Source of the DNA: Mytilisepta virgata | Lineage: Eukaryota > Mollusca > Bivalvia > Mytilida > Mytilidae | Direction of reading: 5' to 3' | Assembly (NCBI GenBank): GCA_028015205.1 | Contig: CM051514.1 | Span: 7,874,001 to 7,938,000 of the forward strand | DNA: 64,000 nucleotides | In this document: piece after piece, positions 34,918 through 46,017 of the stretch | How positions within the stretch are numbered: position 1 is the first letter of the stretch | Layout of the letters: every line of letters starts with the position of its first letter | The notes under the pieces: model-generated | What the model was told of the DNA's origin: nothing | Seen by the model: only the letters and a program-made list of their open reading frames with translations | The model's database searches: none | Translations under genes and position numbers: made by a program

Positions 34918-36780
34918 TAATTAAAAACCAATTGTTCAGAGAACAATTGAAGGTCTTTCCACCTCAATTGCAGATTTGTTGATAAAAAAAATGAGGTTTA
35001 AAATGTAATTGTTGGTTTTAGAGCATAGCTAAACTTTCCAGTGATTTCAAAGATATATGGTTCTATGTACTGAAATAAGGGAGGTATTATGCTACTTCCC
35101 GTATTACAAATATCACTTCTGGTTTGATACGATAGGTAATTTCACAATTTTTAAAAAAATATATGGACTGCTAGTTTGAATAACTAAGAAAAATGTTTAT
35201 TTCTGGTTAACTAAATGTTTGTGATGAATTATACTGTTTTGCACTATAAACATCAAAAACGGCATTAATGTGACCTTATAAATTGACAATTCTAGACGTT
35301 TTCATGGGTTGTAACATTGTTACATTAATTAACATTCCAATATATCCAAAACGTCTAAAAACGTCTACAGAAATAATAACGTTGCCAGAAATGACGTCAT
35401 CAAAAGTAGTGCCTGAATTTCACGCTTTCAATAGCTTTAATTGCTTTAAAAATCTGAAAAAAACTTATAAAGTGTGAAAAAATGCAAAATACGTAATAAA
35501 GGTCATGACCTTGACCTTTGACCTTGTGACCTTTTTCAAGGTCATTTTAGAAGACCCCATGCCATTATTATGTACCATTGTCAAGTTATAAACGAAAAAC
35601 CTTAAGTTTGAACGTTGTAGGCGCAATTACTCTCAAAAGATGACGTCATACAACTTGAACTCAAATGTAACAAAGTTGCGCATCAATGTCCTAAACATTT
35701 CCACCATTACATTTCCTTGGCTATCCACAACCATTTCAGAGGAGTAGTGATAACAAGCAAATGTCAAATAATAGAACTTGACCTTGACCTTTGACCTTGA
35801 TGCCAATTTGAAGGTTATCAATCCCTGATGTTAAAACAAAAGACCCCATGCCTTTATCATGTACCATTGTTGAGAAATAAACGAAAAACAAAAATTTAAA
35901 CATTCTAGGGGCAATTACGCCTATAAAATGACGTCATACAACTTTTTCTCAAATGTAACAAAGCTAGGTCTCAACGTCCTGAACATTTTCTCCATTACAT
36001 TTTATCAGCTATCTTTTACCGTTTCAGAGGAGAAGCGATAACAAGCAAAAGTTAAAATTTAGAACTTGACCTTGACCTTCGACCTTGATGCCAATTTGAA
36101 GGTTATCAATCCTTGATGTCAAAACAAAAGACCCCATGCCTTTATCATGTACCATTGCTGAGATATAAACGAAACACCACAAATTTAAACGTTCTAACGG
36201 CAATTACGCCTATAAAATGACGTCATACAACTTTTATGCAAATGTAACAAAGCTAGGTCTCAACGTCCTTAACATTTTCTCCATTACATTTTATCAGCTA
36301 TCTTTTACCGTTTCAGAGGAGAAGCGATAACAAGCAAAAGTCAAAATTTAGAACTTGACCTTGACCTTTGACCTTGACCTCATTTTACTTTTTAGGGGTC
36401 ATGGACCCTAAATACAAAGTTTCATGTTGATATCTCAACGCTAAATAACAATTTGTATGATACACCAAAAGTGAAAGTCGTTTGAAGGGAAATAACTCCT
36501 ATGAAATGTCGTCAGATCCTTTCCAACCAAATAGAACAAAGTTGCGCACAGATACACTGAAGACATTGCAAAAGATTTTAGGTCGATATCTTTTACGGTT
36601 ACAGAGAAATAAAGATAACAAGAAAAGGAGGACGCGGGGAGATAACTCCTATAAAAAAAGTGTTCGGTTACACAGGGTCAATGGTGAAATCGCAATCACT
36701 GTACGATATCATGGGCCAAAAATCCTTTCGATATGTCAAGTAACAAAAAAACATCCTAGACGGCAGAAGAAAAAAAAAAA
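34918..36780 (+). mobile_element. Hairpin-headed tandem-unit element, copy B
   Basis: Collinear with copy A from the head (ATTAAAAACC plus hairpin) to the GACGGCAGAAG poly-A tail. It differs by single bases and by loss of about 20 bp near 35540 (the GTTGAGGTCATT stretch present in A and C). One DR1-like block is mutated (CTTGACCTTCGACC near 36075). A 135-codon + strand frame at 36482-36889 crosses the tail and is not coding. Confidence 0.85.
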
Positions 36781-36789
36781 AATTAAAAG

Positions 36790-37980
36790 GTCATTTGTGC
36801 CTAGCACAAATGATAAGGTCTTTCCTTATTCACGTTTCCAGTTTTGCAATAAAGAGGCCCTGCCCCTCTATTTTTGGCAAGGGGCATAACTCTTGGGAAA
36901 TAAAGAAAATAGACCCCCCCCAAAAAAAAAGAAAAAAAAAGGCCCGTCCCGTCTTCAGTAAAGAGATATTGCTACTACTGTTTTCTCTTGAAATCTCTTA
37001 AATTTTTAATGTATTTTTCCAAATAGTAATTGTCAAAAAAAAAAAAAAAAAAAAAAAAAAGAAAGAAAGAAAAAAAAAATAATGAAGTAGCAATATCTCT
37101 TTTCTGAAGGCGGGACGGGCCTTTTTTTGTTTGTTTGTTTGTTTATTAGTTATTTTTTTATTTGTAGATAGCAAGTTTTCCTAGGATTGCTGAATACATG
37201 TAAAGGGGGGGGGGGCATTGTATTTTTATTTCTCTAGATACACAAGTGACAGTAAAAGTACATTTCTACTATAATGTTTACTTCTATTTCAGGGACGCTG
37301 GATTGGATGACGTTGTGTATGTCACGTGACGTCCATTGATATATGTCTGGACTTAGTTTATTTCTTTCTTTTCGAGAGGGGACGTCGTCGGATGAACATG
37401 GCACAGGATAATGCATTTTGCTGTTTGATGTGGAAATAGTCATAAATAGAAAACGGAGTGTACGTGTACACATTTACTTATGTCAGAATGAAGATTCATG
37501 TAGAAATTTGATCTCACGATTTATTTATTTAGATTTCCGGTGCCATGTTGAGCAGACGACATTTTCGTGAATAAAGTACTGTTAATTTGACGCGAAATTT
37601 TGACATTCGGATGCAATAAATTGGTAAAATTTGGAAGAATCTTGTGTTTTATGGCGGAAAATAGCTTTCTATTACTGCACTGCGCGAACGCTATTTTCAG
37701 GAAATTGGTTGGAGTTAGGGTCATAATTTTTTCTCATAAACAAAGCCCTGGATATCCCCTAGCTGTCTGCCAAATATCAGCCCTGTACGATTTGTACTTT
37801 TTGAGGAGATACGATAACATTTCCTATGGGGTCCCGCGTGGATTTTACCGAACTTTCTAAGAAGAATTGTATTTACAATATTAAAAGTTCATTTGTTCTA
37901 GGCACAAATGATAAGGTCTTTCCTTTTCGTGTTTCTAATTTGTCAATAAAGAGGCCCTGTCCCTCTATTTTTTACCTCAA
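36790..37980 (+). mobile_element. Paired hairpin heads of a third subfamily, split by a fold-back element
   Basis: Two heads of the form CATTTGTGC-CTA-GCACAAATG then ATAAGGTCTTTCC occur at about 36791-36824 and, with a changed arm, 37890-37923. Both continue with AATAAAGAGGCCCTG and CCCTCTATTTTT. Between them lie a fold-back element (36932-37121) and about 700 bp ending in GGAGATACGATAACA, which resembles the body of these elements. No gene is seen. Confidence 0.65.
36932..37121. mobile_element. GGCCCGTCCCG fold-back element, copy 1
   Basis: Arms of about 37 bp: GGCCCGTCCCGTCTTCAG and AAAGAGATATTGCTACT on the left, mirrored on the right ending GGGACGGGCC. The centre has poly-A and GAAAG repeats. 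A partial, diverged relative is at 55747-55910. Confidence 0.75.
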
Positions 37981-38025
37981 AAATATCAAATATCTATCAA
38001 TTATTAGGTGCCCTTCTAATATTTA

Positions 38026-38292
38026 GGGGCCTCGGTGGCCGAGTGGTCTACGTAGTTCGTCATGACTACTAATTATCACTAGCCTGTCAACACTGAGGTT
38101 GTGAGTTCGAATCTCATCTTTGGCGGGGTGTGTTAGACTCCGATCTAAATTGACAAGGATTGCCAATTTTCCTACGGAAGATCGGTGGTTCGCTCCGGGT
38201 TCTCAAGATTCCCCCACCACTAAAAACTGGCCGCCGCGAAATAGTCAAATGTGCTGAAAACGGCGTAAAACCCAAACTAAAACAAAATAAAA
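38026..38292 (+). mobile_element. tRNA-derived SINE, copy 1
   Basis: Head GGGCCTCGGTGGCCGAGTGG holds an intact A box (TGGCCGAGTGG), and GTGAGTTCGAATCTC an intact B box. The central domain contains GACAAGGATTGCCAATTTTC and GATCGGTGGTTCGCTCCGGG. The 3' part reads GCCGCGAAATAG, then GGCGTAAAACCC and an A-rich tail. This fits the widespread molluscan tRNA-SINE type with a conserved central domain (the RUDI / Meta-SINE group as I remember it). Confidence 0.85.
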
Positions 38293-38294
38293 TG

Positions 38295-39495
38295 TAATAT
38301 TTAAAACCTAGTATTTTCAAGTGACGAATAATATTCCGGGATTACTGACATTCTTTTAGGTTTTCCTCAAAATACCTCCCCTTTCGCTAAGATTCTCCTA
38401 GTGTAGAAGACTTTTTTCGCAGTGCTTAGAAAGATTTATAGACGTTTTGAGTTTTGAATAGTATTTCCGTATTGAATTTATATTTATATTTTGTACATTT
38501 GACATTTGTATCCTCGAAGTGTGATAGCTGGACACTGAATATTGAGAAAGCAGGTAGATAATATATCCCTCCACACCTTTAAATCGGTCATACTGTAATT
38601 TCGGTCGGTTATTTGTTTGTTTACATATCGCGCGTGATACTTACCGGTGGGGGGTTATGTTTCATGGTTTGATATTCTAATTTTACTGATAGTACTGACA
38701 ATTTGAATCCCAAGTAGAAATTTCTGTTAGATGGTAGGTCCAGCAATATGAATTTAAAGGTTATTAAAAGGCCATAAAAATATTTTGTAAAAGGCCATAT
38801 TAGTGATTGGAAGCAGGACAACTCTCCCCCACCTACATGCACCACTTTTCGACCAACTCGCCCAACTTTCGAGACATCCCGCACCCTTTTAAAATTTTTA
38901 TATCAAACTCGCCCCAATCAGAGATTGATCAACCCCCCCCCCCCCCCCCCATTAGAAAATAATAAAATCTGCCCCCATTTGAAATTGGACAAGACTATAT
39001 TAAAACTACATCTTGTAAACTCTTTTTATATTTATGGTAACATTGATCTTGATAGAAATATAATGATAAACAAGAAAAAATGTTTTAACAGTTTTATTGT
39101 TAGATCTCAATATGATACACCTAACAAGAAAAAAAGAAAATATAAAACATAAATATACAAAGCACTGGAAATATACACTACATGTACATAATATTAGTCA
39201 CGTACTACATTGTAAAGTAAAGTGGGCCAACTTTGTTGAAAAGGGGGGGGGGGGGGGGGGGGGGGCAAGTTGACTTGGATTTCATCATTTGACTGATTCA
39301 ATTAAAGCTTTGTAAAAGGCCATACTGCTCTTTCTAGTTAATTAGAGAGAGGTAATATATTATATATCCCAGTTGCTTATGAAATAAATCGGTTTGTTTA
39401 ATAATAAATTACAGCAAATATCATTTATTTAAGCATGTTGAAGATAAAACCCTTTAAAGTGTCCCACTTAAAGGAAAATTCATTTTATTACATTG
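38295..39495. other. Intergenic DNA with poly-C and poly-G tracts
   Basis: No gene recognised. A poly-C run at about 38933-38950 and a poly-G run of over 20 bases at 39243-39265 are the main features; run lengths may be sequencing-sensitive. Confidence 0.5.
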
Positions 39496-39498
39496 TAA

Positions 39499-40117
39499 GG
39501 CCTTTTATTTTTAATTAATTGGTTTACGGATTTTTTTTTTTTAAAAATAGGGTCGATCGGTCGGGAAAAAAAAGAGGGCAAATCGTGTACTTTTGAACAA
39601 TCTTGGTTATATCGCCAAATATACAAAGGTTGCGAAGATTTGAAACCCAAATGTCAGAACATCTATTTTGAAAGGCGTTGTTCAGTAGACCATTCCCTTT
39701 TTAAGGGATCCGACTCGTCAACTCCGACAAGATAAAATGAGTGGATTCGATATCTTACGGAATCAAGATATTCATACAAAACGAACTTAAAAGCCGCATT
39801 GATTGTAATAGGAAATTCGTTTCATAAAACTTGTTTTGGAAACTGGTATCAACTAACGGCTATAAATAGATTTTTTTTTTTTTGGATGATGTTTGAAGTA
39901 TTTTATTAATGAATAATCTATTTTTAGACGAATTGGAACATCATCTTTTATGAAATTTTGATGCAAAAGGATTTTAATTTATTTTTATTTTTGGGATGGC
40001 TGATATCAGAGGGTCGGCGGTAATAAAAAACCAAAATTGTCAATTTTATTTTTTTTCTTCAAATGGGCATAATCGGGTCGGCGGATCCGTAAACCAACTA
40101 ATTGAAAATAAATGGCC
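39499..40117. mobile_element. PIF/Harbinger-type MITE, copy 2 (619 bp)
   Basis: Inverted orientation relative to 23270-23901. Ends GGCCTTTTATTTTTAATTAA ... ATTGAAAATAAATGGCC, flanked by TAA on both sides (39496-39498 and 40118-40120). The interior matches copy 1 (GATCGGTCGGGAAAAAA, then GAACATCTATTTTGAAAGG). Confidence 0.82.
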
Positions 40118-40120
40118 TAA

Positions 40121-41395
40121 CCAGTGATTTACTGTAGCATCGGAGTGAAAGAAAATCTGATAAATCACATGCGAATAGTAAAGTCGGTATTTCACTCTTG
40201 GAAGTGACATCACAATTGCAGGGGCTGCTCTTCTCTAATTTTGAGGTTCAATCTGGCGATATTTCTGGACAGAATTTTTCAATCACTTTTTTAAAAATCT
40301 GGCACTCAAGTGAAAACATTTTAAAATGATGACTAAGAAATATCATTTATAAGTTTTATTTAATTATCTATGATAATTGAATAGTTTACATCAGGCTAAT
40401 AAACACAGCAGTATGTTCCCACTCTGACCAATTTCTAAAATTCTGGTAGAAATTTACATGTGCAGGGGAATTGTTTTTACATGTCTACTAATTAGAGATC
40501 AAAGAGAAAATACCTATAGTTTGTTTTCTGATGTATGCATTATATTTTTCAGACCAAAATTGTGGTGTTACAAATTTTCGGTCATCACCGATTCGAAATC
40601 GTTTCCCCATTAAGATATACATCTATTTTGATGAGATTGATCTTTCATTTCCCTTTATAATCATTAAAGATGAAGTGTTATTCTGATTTGGTTAGTAATT
40701 ACCTTCAAGGTCTCTCGGGATTGTCAATTTTAGAAAATAATCTATTCATTTCTTCACTTGTTTGAATCCTAAGAGTTAATGAATGCAGCAAGTTCATATG
40801 GTTATACATTTATACCTTAGAGTAAAATATTTTATGAAAAATTATAATTACTGAAAAAAATCACAAATTACTGCTGACTCAGATTTTTTTGACTGATAGC
40901 AGCAGAAGGGGGTTGGCATGTATGTACACAAAATGTATACTCATGACCGGAATACGTATTCATTGTTGAAGAAGACTTAAATATTTGCCACTGGATGTTA
41001 GGCAAACAACAATCAATCATTCAGAATTCTTTATGTTTATACCTCACCCTTGAAAATATTTTTGTTAATTCTAATGGCTTTTAAATTCTGACAATATTAT
41101 GATATATATACAATTTAGAGACTCACATTTTTTCCCATGGCCTATTCCTTAGTCTCATAGAAATATTTTCAATATTATATAGTACACTAATATTGTATCA
41201 ACACCAAAATGATCACTTCTTATGATTTAAATAATTTAATAAGTTCCGTTACAAAGGCCTTGTGTAAGTTTATAAATATATGCATGCGTAGTAAAATAGT
41301 TTTCTGAGACATGTCTATTCCAAGAGAAAATAATGACTATTTGAATAGATACGAGATGAAAATTTGGTAAAAAAATAAAAATAATTTGTCCAAAA
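40121..41395. other. AT-rich DNA, no gene recognised
   Basis: No recognisable family; possibly unique intergenic or upstream intronic sequence of the transcription unit proposed for 41571-54516. Confidence 0.35.
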
Positions 41396-41570
41396 GTAAT
41401 TATTTTTAAAGAATCTCACTGAATTTTCTTGTTAATACTGCTATAAATGGGAAGATGAATACATTTATTTAAATTTTTGCAATATATTTGTCATATATCT
41501 TATTTATGAAATACTTTTATTAAATGCATATCAAATATTATTCATGCATTATATATATTTTTTTTTACAG

Positions 41571-41643
41571 GTACATTCAGTCTACACAACTGAAATAGTA
41601 CATGTAACATAGTTTACGGTTAAAGATTAAGTAGAAACTGAAA
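41571..41643 (+). other. Candidate 5' UTR exon, copy 1 (73 bp)
   Basis: Flanked by a strong acceptor (pyrimidine-rich run ending TTTTTTACAG at 41570) and a consensus donor (AAA|GTAAGTTT from 41644). The segment starts GTACATTCAGTCTACACAAC and has no ATG-initiated frame of note. A second version lies 1.2 kb downstream. Proposed as a non-coding leader exon of the Rep-helicase gene; unsupported by transcript data. Confidence 0.4.
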
Positions 41644-41716
41644 GTAAGTTTGAAGAAATGTAACTATTAAAACTATTTAAAAGTAGAAAAGGAAGATTTG
41701 CCTTTTTGAAAAAAGG

Positions 41717-42340
41717 ACATGTGAGCTTTTACTATCACTTGGCGTCCGTCGTCTGTCCATCTTAAACTTTTTCAAAGATCTTCCTCTGAAACCACTGAAC
41801 TAATTACAGCCATAGTTAGATGGAATGATCCTTAGGGTATCTAGAATAAAGTTTGTGTTTTACTATATTGTCCGTCGAGAAACATGGCTGCCATGGCTAA
41901 ATATAGAACATAGGGGTAGAACTGAAGCTTTTGGCTTATCTCAAAAACTAAAGCATTTAGAGTAAAACTGACATGGTGTAAAAATGTTCATCAGGTCAAG
42001 ATCTACCTGCCATGAAATTTTCAGACGCATCGATCAACCTTTTGTTGGGTTATTGCCCTTGAATTAGAAATTTTGAGGAAATTTTGCAGTTTAAGGTTAT
42101 TAACTTGAATATTATAATAGATGGTAGATGATGCCAAAAATAAAAATAGGTTTGCTGTTGTCCACCCGCCCCTTAAAAATCAGCCCAACCCTAAACATAT
42201 TATAAGGTCCTAGTAATGGTCTGCATCCGTCACAGTTATTTGTCAGCGCAACTCCTCTGAGACCGCTGATCGGATTTCATTAGAATTTTGTAGGACTGTT
42301 AGTCACCATATGTACTTGATCCTATCGCAACTCTATTTTG
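41717..42340 (+). mobile_element. Dispersed bivalve repeat (CACTTGGCGTCCGTCG type)
   Basis: Begins GTGAGCTTTTACTATCACTT followed by GGCGTCCGTCGTCTGTCC, then CTCTGAAACCACTGAAC, AAACATGGCTGCCATGGCTA, AGAACATAGGGGTAGAACTG and GGTCAAGATCTACCTGCCA. I recognise this order from many bivalve sequences as a high-copy repeat without known proteins. A related 3' end with hairpin is at 56405-56475. Confidence 0.6.
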
Positions 42341-42771
42341 ATTTGAAAAGCAGTTTATAAATGCCGTAAACTGACCCTAACCAGGTTATTGAAGTATAAA
42401 CTATTCACAAATTTGAAACATTCCTTATAATTTAATTTCCAAACAGAAGTACAATGTACAATGCTTGATTCAAGCATAAAAAATGACATGGGAATATTTT
42501 AATTTACAAGTGGCGGATTAATCCGTAGGTGATATCACAGGACCAAACCAGGTTTTACAGTATAATCAATGTTACTCTATGCTGTTCAGCCAATTAAACT
42601 GCAGTGTTCTAAAAAAATTAAATTATAAATATATATTCTTGCTGCTATAAATTGGAAGATGAATGCATTTATTTGCAATATTTTTGTCAAACATGGAATA
42701 CTTTTATTAAATGCATATCAAATGTTATTCATGCATTATATATATATGTTATATTTTGATTTTTTTTACAG

Positions 42772-42840
42772 GTAGATTCAGTCTACACAACTGATATAGT
42801 AACATCATTTACAGTTACAGATTAAAATTAGAAACTAAAA
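42772..42840 (+). other. Candidate 5' UTR exon, copy 2 (69 bp)
   Basis: Duplicate of 41571-41643: acceptor TTTTTTTTACAG, then GTAGATTCAGTCTACACAAC, ending AACTAAAA before donor GTAAGTTT at 42841. About 130 bp of preceding intron-like sequence is also duplicated (GCTATAAATTGGAAGATGAA; TGCATATCAAATGTTATTC). Confidence 0.4.
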
Positions 42841-43153
42841 GTAAGTTTATAGCAAAATAAAAGCAAAAAATCTATTTAAAAAACATTTGCCTTGTAGTAC
42901 AGGGCATACTTTTCAAGAAAATTTAACAGCTTTTTTATAATTTTTCTGAAGTGTAAATTAGACTATGCAGGCCCAACAAAAAAATTAACAACAAAATGGA
43001 TAACATGAAAGGCAATGACAATCAACTCGTCCAACAGAGAGAAGAAAAAAACACAAAACACAAACACATTAGAGTCAGAAGCATTTAGTTTCTTCTTTCC
43101 AAATTTTGCTGATACATTTTTTGTATTTTGGAATTGTCTGACTTCTTGATACT

Positions 43154-44395
43154 TTTTGTCGAGCCTGCGACTTTAGTCACAGAAGCTCGATATAGGGATG
43201 GTGATCCGGCGGCGGCGGCGGCGTTAACTAACTTCTTAAAAGCTTTATATTTTAGAAGGTGGAAGACCTAGATGCTTTATACTTTATATATAGATGCCTT
43301 ATCTTTCGAAGTTTCCGTCTGTCATATGTACATTGTCCTTGACCTCATTTTCATGGTTCAGTGACTACTTGAAAAAAAAGTTAATATTTTTTGTAATGTT
43401 AATTTCTCTCTTATTATGAGTAATAGGATAGGTATATTTGGTATATGCGTCCCTTACAAGGTCCTCATCCCTGTCAGACAGTTTTCAATTGACCTTGACC
43501 CCATTTCAAGGATAAGTGAACAAGGTTAAGTTTTGGTGGTCAAGTCCATATCTCAGATACTATAAGCAAAAGGTCTACAATATTTGGGGTATGGAAGGAT
43601 TGTAAGGTGTACATGTCCAACTGGCAGGTGTCATCTGACCTTGACCTCATTTTCATGGTTCAGTGGTTAGTGTTCAGTTTTTGTGTTTTGGCCTGTTTTT
43701 CGAATACTGTATGCAATAGATCTACTATATTTGGTGTATGGAAGGATTGTAAGGTTTACATGTCAAATTGGCAGGTGTCATCTGACCTTGACCTCATTTT
43801 CATGGTTCAGTGGTTATAGTTAAGTTTTTGTGTTTTGGCCTGTTTTTCGAATACTGTATGCAATAGGTCTACTATATTTGGTGTATGGAAGGATTGTAAG
43901 GTGTACATGTCCAACTGGAGGTGTCATCTGACCTTGACCTCATTTTCATGGTTCAGTGGTTATAGCTAAGTTTTTGTGTTTTGGTCTGTTTTTCGAATAC
44001 TGTATGCAATAGGTCTACTATATTTGGTTTATGGAAGGATTGTAAGGTGTACATGTCCAACTGGCAGGTGTCATCTGACCTTGACCTCATTTTCATGGTT
44101 CAGTGGTTATGGTTAAGTTTTTGTGTTTTGGCCTGTTTTTCGAATACTGTATGCAATAGGTCTACTATATTTGGTGTATGGAAGGATTGTAAAGTGTACA
44201 TGTCCAACTGGAGGTGTCATCTGACCTTGACCTTATTTTCATGGTTCAGTGGTTATAGTTAAGTTTTTGTGTTTTGGTCTGTTTTTCGAATACTGTATGC
44301 AATAGTTCTACTATATTTGGTTTATGGAAGGATTGTAAGGTGTACATGTCCAACTGGCAGGTGTCATCTGACCTTGTATTTTATCACATTAAGAA
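43154..44395 (+). mobile_element. Hairpin-headed element with 147-bp tandem units
   Basis: Head hairpin TCGAGC-CTGCGACT/AGTCACAG-GCTCGA (43158-43190), then a (CGG)n run and the body. From about 43487 it carries GACCTTGACC blocks. From 43560 it has roughly 5.5 tandem copies of a 147-bp unit (GACCTCATTTTCATGGTTCA, then TTTTTGTGTTTTGG, TACTGTATGCAATAGG, GTACATGTCCAACTGG). I recognise both head and units as a very common bivalve repeat. Unit length 147 keeps a reading frame, so short open frames (70 and 93 codons) arise without being genes. Confidence 0.8.
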
Positions 44396-44432
44396 ATAAC
44401 TAACTCCCTTGTGCATATCTCTGTCCTTAAAT

Positions 44433-44700
44433 GGTTTGGTGGCCGAGTGGTCTAGGTAGTTTGTCATGACTACTAATGATCACTAGCCTGTCAACATTGA
44501 GGTTGTGAGTTAGAATCTCACCTTTTGCGGAATGTGTTCAACTCCGATCTTACTTGACAAGGATTGCCAATTTTCGTAACGAAGGTCGGTGGTTCTCTCC
44601 GGGTACTCCGGCTTCTTCCACCAATACGGAAATCTGTCAGCCGCGAAATAACTAAATGTACTGAAAATGGCGTAAAACCTCAACTAAACAAACAAGTAAT
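44433..44700 (+). mobile_element. tRNA-derived SINE, copy 2
   Basis: Same structure as 38026-38292. A box TGGCCGAGTGG is intact; the B box is mutated (GAGTTAGAATC in place of GAGTTCGAATC). The central domain is GACAAGGATTGCCAATTTTC and GGTCGGTGGTTCTCTCCGGG; the tail is GGCGTAAAACC then CAAACAA. Confidence 0.83.
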
Positions 44701-44860
44701 AAATGGTTTGGCTTTACTCCTGTCCATTTTGGTATTTTTTAATTTGCCCTCAACCTTTTGCAGTGTTGTTTTAGTTTTCATCATACAACTGATGAGTTTG
44801 TAAATCTTACGAAAATTGCCACACACTGCGTATCAAAATTAGTATCAGATAATTTTATGC
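44701..44860 (+). ncRNA. Decayed hammerhead ribozyme unit
   Basis: Homologous to the end of the 25064-25383 unit in opposite orientation: AATGGTTTGGCTTTACTCC, CATTTTGGTATTTT, then CTGATGAG at 44789-44796 and GAAA at 44811-44814. Stem II (GTTTG-TAAAT-CTTAC) has two internal U-U mismatches and stem III is lost, so it should not cleave. Downstream TATCAAAATTAGTATCA matches the other copy. It directly abuts the SINE on its left. Confidence 0.6.
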
Positions 44861-45018
44861 ATGCCTTGTGGACACATGCAACTCATGAAACTACTTTGTA
44901 TTTTGCAGGATTGTTTCCTGTGATATGAACTGATTATCATACAATGCCGCCATTTTGATTATTATTTGCATATTAGTTATATGGAACTTATTGTTCATTA
45001 TCACTGTCTATCATATGC

Positions 45019-45372
45019 CAATCTAATTAAAAACCAATCTCTCATCGCTCCCGTTTTCTGATGTGTCGCGTGGGAGATCTAACGAAACCCGCTTTGAGGT
45101 CACATGTGAGTGACCTCGTAGGTGTGTCCTGTTCGACCAATGAAATTGTGGCTTACGCGATCTTGTAAGTTGATTACGAAGAAATCGTCAGTCCCCAGAA
45201 TTCATAAACTTTTTTGATTGGCTTACTGATAGGAAGTTAACTTATTTGCATATCATTATAAATTCATAAGTTGCAGTTCACTCACATGTGACCTCAAAGC
45301 GGGTTTCGTTAGATCTCCCACGCGACATATCAGAAAACAGGAGCGATGAGAGATCGGTTTTTAATTAGATTG
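45019..45372. mobile_element. MULE-like MITE, 354 bp, 95-bp inverted repeats, 9-bp target duplication
   Basis: Left arm 45019-45113 and right arm 45278-45372 are complementary over 95 bp with three mismatches. Each starts CAATCTAATTAAAAACC and includes GTCGCGTGGGAGATCTAACG and CACATGTGAGTGA. Flanks are ATCATATGC at 45010-45018 and again at 45373-45381. Long inverted repeats with a 9-bp duplication fit Mutator-like elements. The 164-bp centre has no coding capacity. Confidence 0.88.
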
Positions 45373-45384
45373 ATCATATGCATA

Positions 45385-46014
45385 CCTGATGGACACTACT
45401 CTGTAAAACTATTCATACAAATTTTGATTATATTTTGCTGGATTGTTTGCATATCTCTTATCACTTCAGCTTATTAAGTATGTCCATATTTGTGAGGACA
45501 AATTTTGATTTGCTGATTTATGTATAGCGGCGAGGGACATATATATCTACACAGAGCAATCTTGTTTTGTTCGTGGATGAAGATACAAGCACAAAGGTTG
45601 AACCACTGATATGGTTTAAAAAAACTTGTTCCTCGTCATAAGATTGTAATCCGTAACACACATTGAAATGACTCCGATAATACAAAACAGTGTTGAACCG
45701 TTTACAAAATGCTACAACTCGGTCACCATGGCACTAAATTAGCAGGATACATTTCATAAAAGTGTTTTTGCCTGTGAAATTCTTATGCAAACATTTATAA
45801 CCCCATTACGGCGAGCAAAATTACCATTTTAATTTTGCCACCTCTCAAATTTAGACAAAGACCTTTTCTGTTTATTATGCACATTTGTTTCTGTATCAGG
45901 TAAATTTTTAATTTGAATTAAGCTTAAATGGAAAGAACAGAATGTTTTCATGTTAATATGTAACACATCGAAGTTCAGGACTCATTATTTAACTTTTCTT
46001 TTTTTATTTTTCAG
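45385..46014. other. Upstream region ending in a splice acceptor
   Basis: Non-coding. The last 25 bases (TTTTCTTTTTTTATTTTTCAG ending at 46014) form a near-ideal acceptor immediately before the Rep-helicase ORF. An in-frame stop at 45961-45963 shows the ORF does not continue upstream without splicing. Confidence 0.55.
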
Positions 46015-46017
46015 GTG

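Noticed and set aside
38933..39265. Poly-C and poly-G tracts as regulatory or G-quadruplex elements
   Set aside because: Single homopolymer runs without the spaced pattern of quadruplexes; lengths may be sequencing artefacts.
46015..46017. GTG as the start codon of the Rep-helicase
   Set aside because: An ATG follows directly and the organism is a eukaryote; GTG is more likely the first bases after the splice acceptor.
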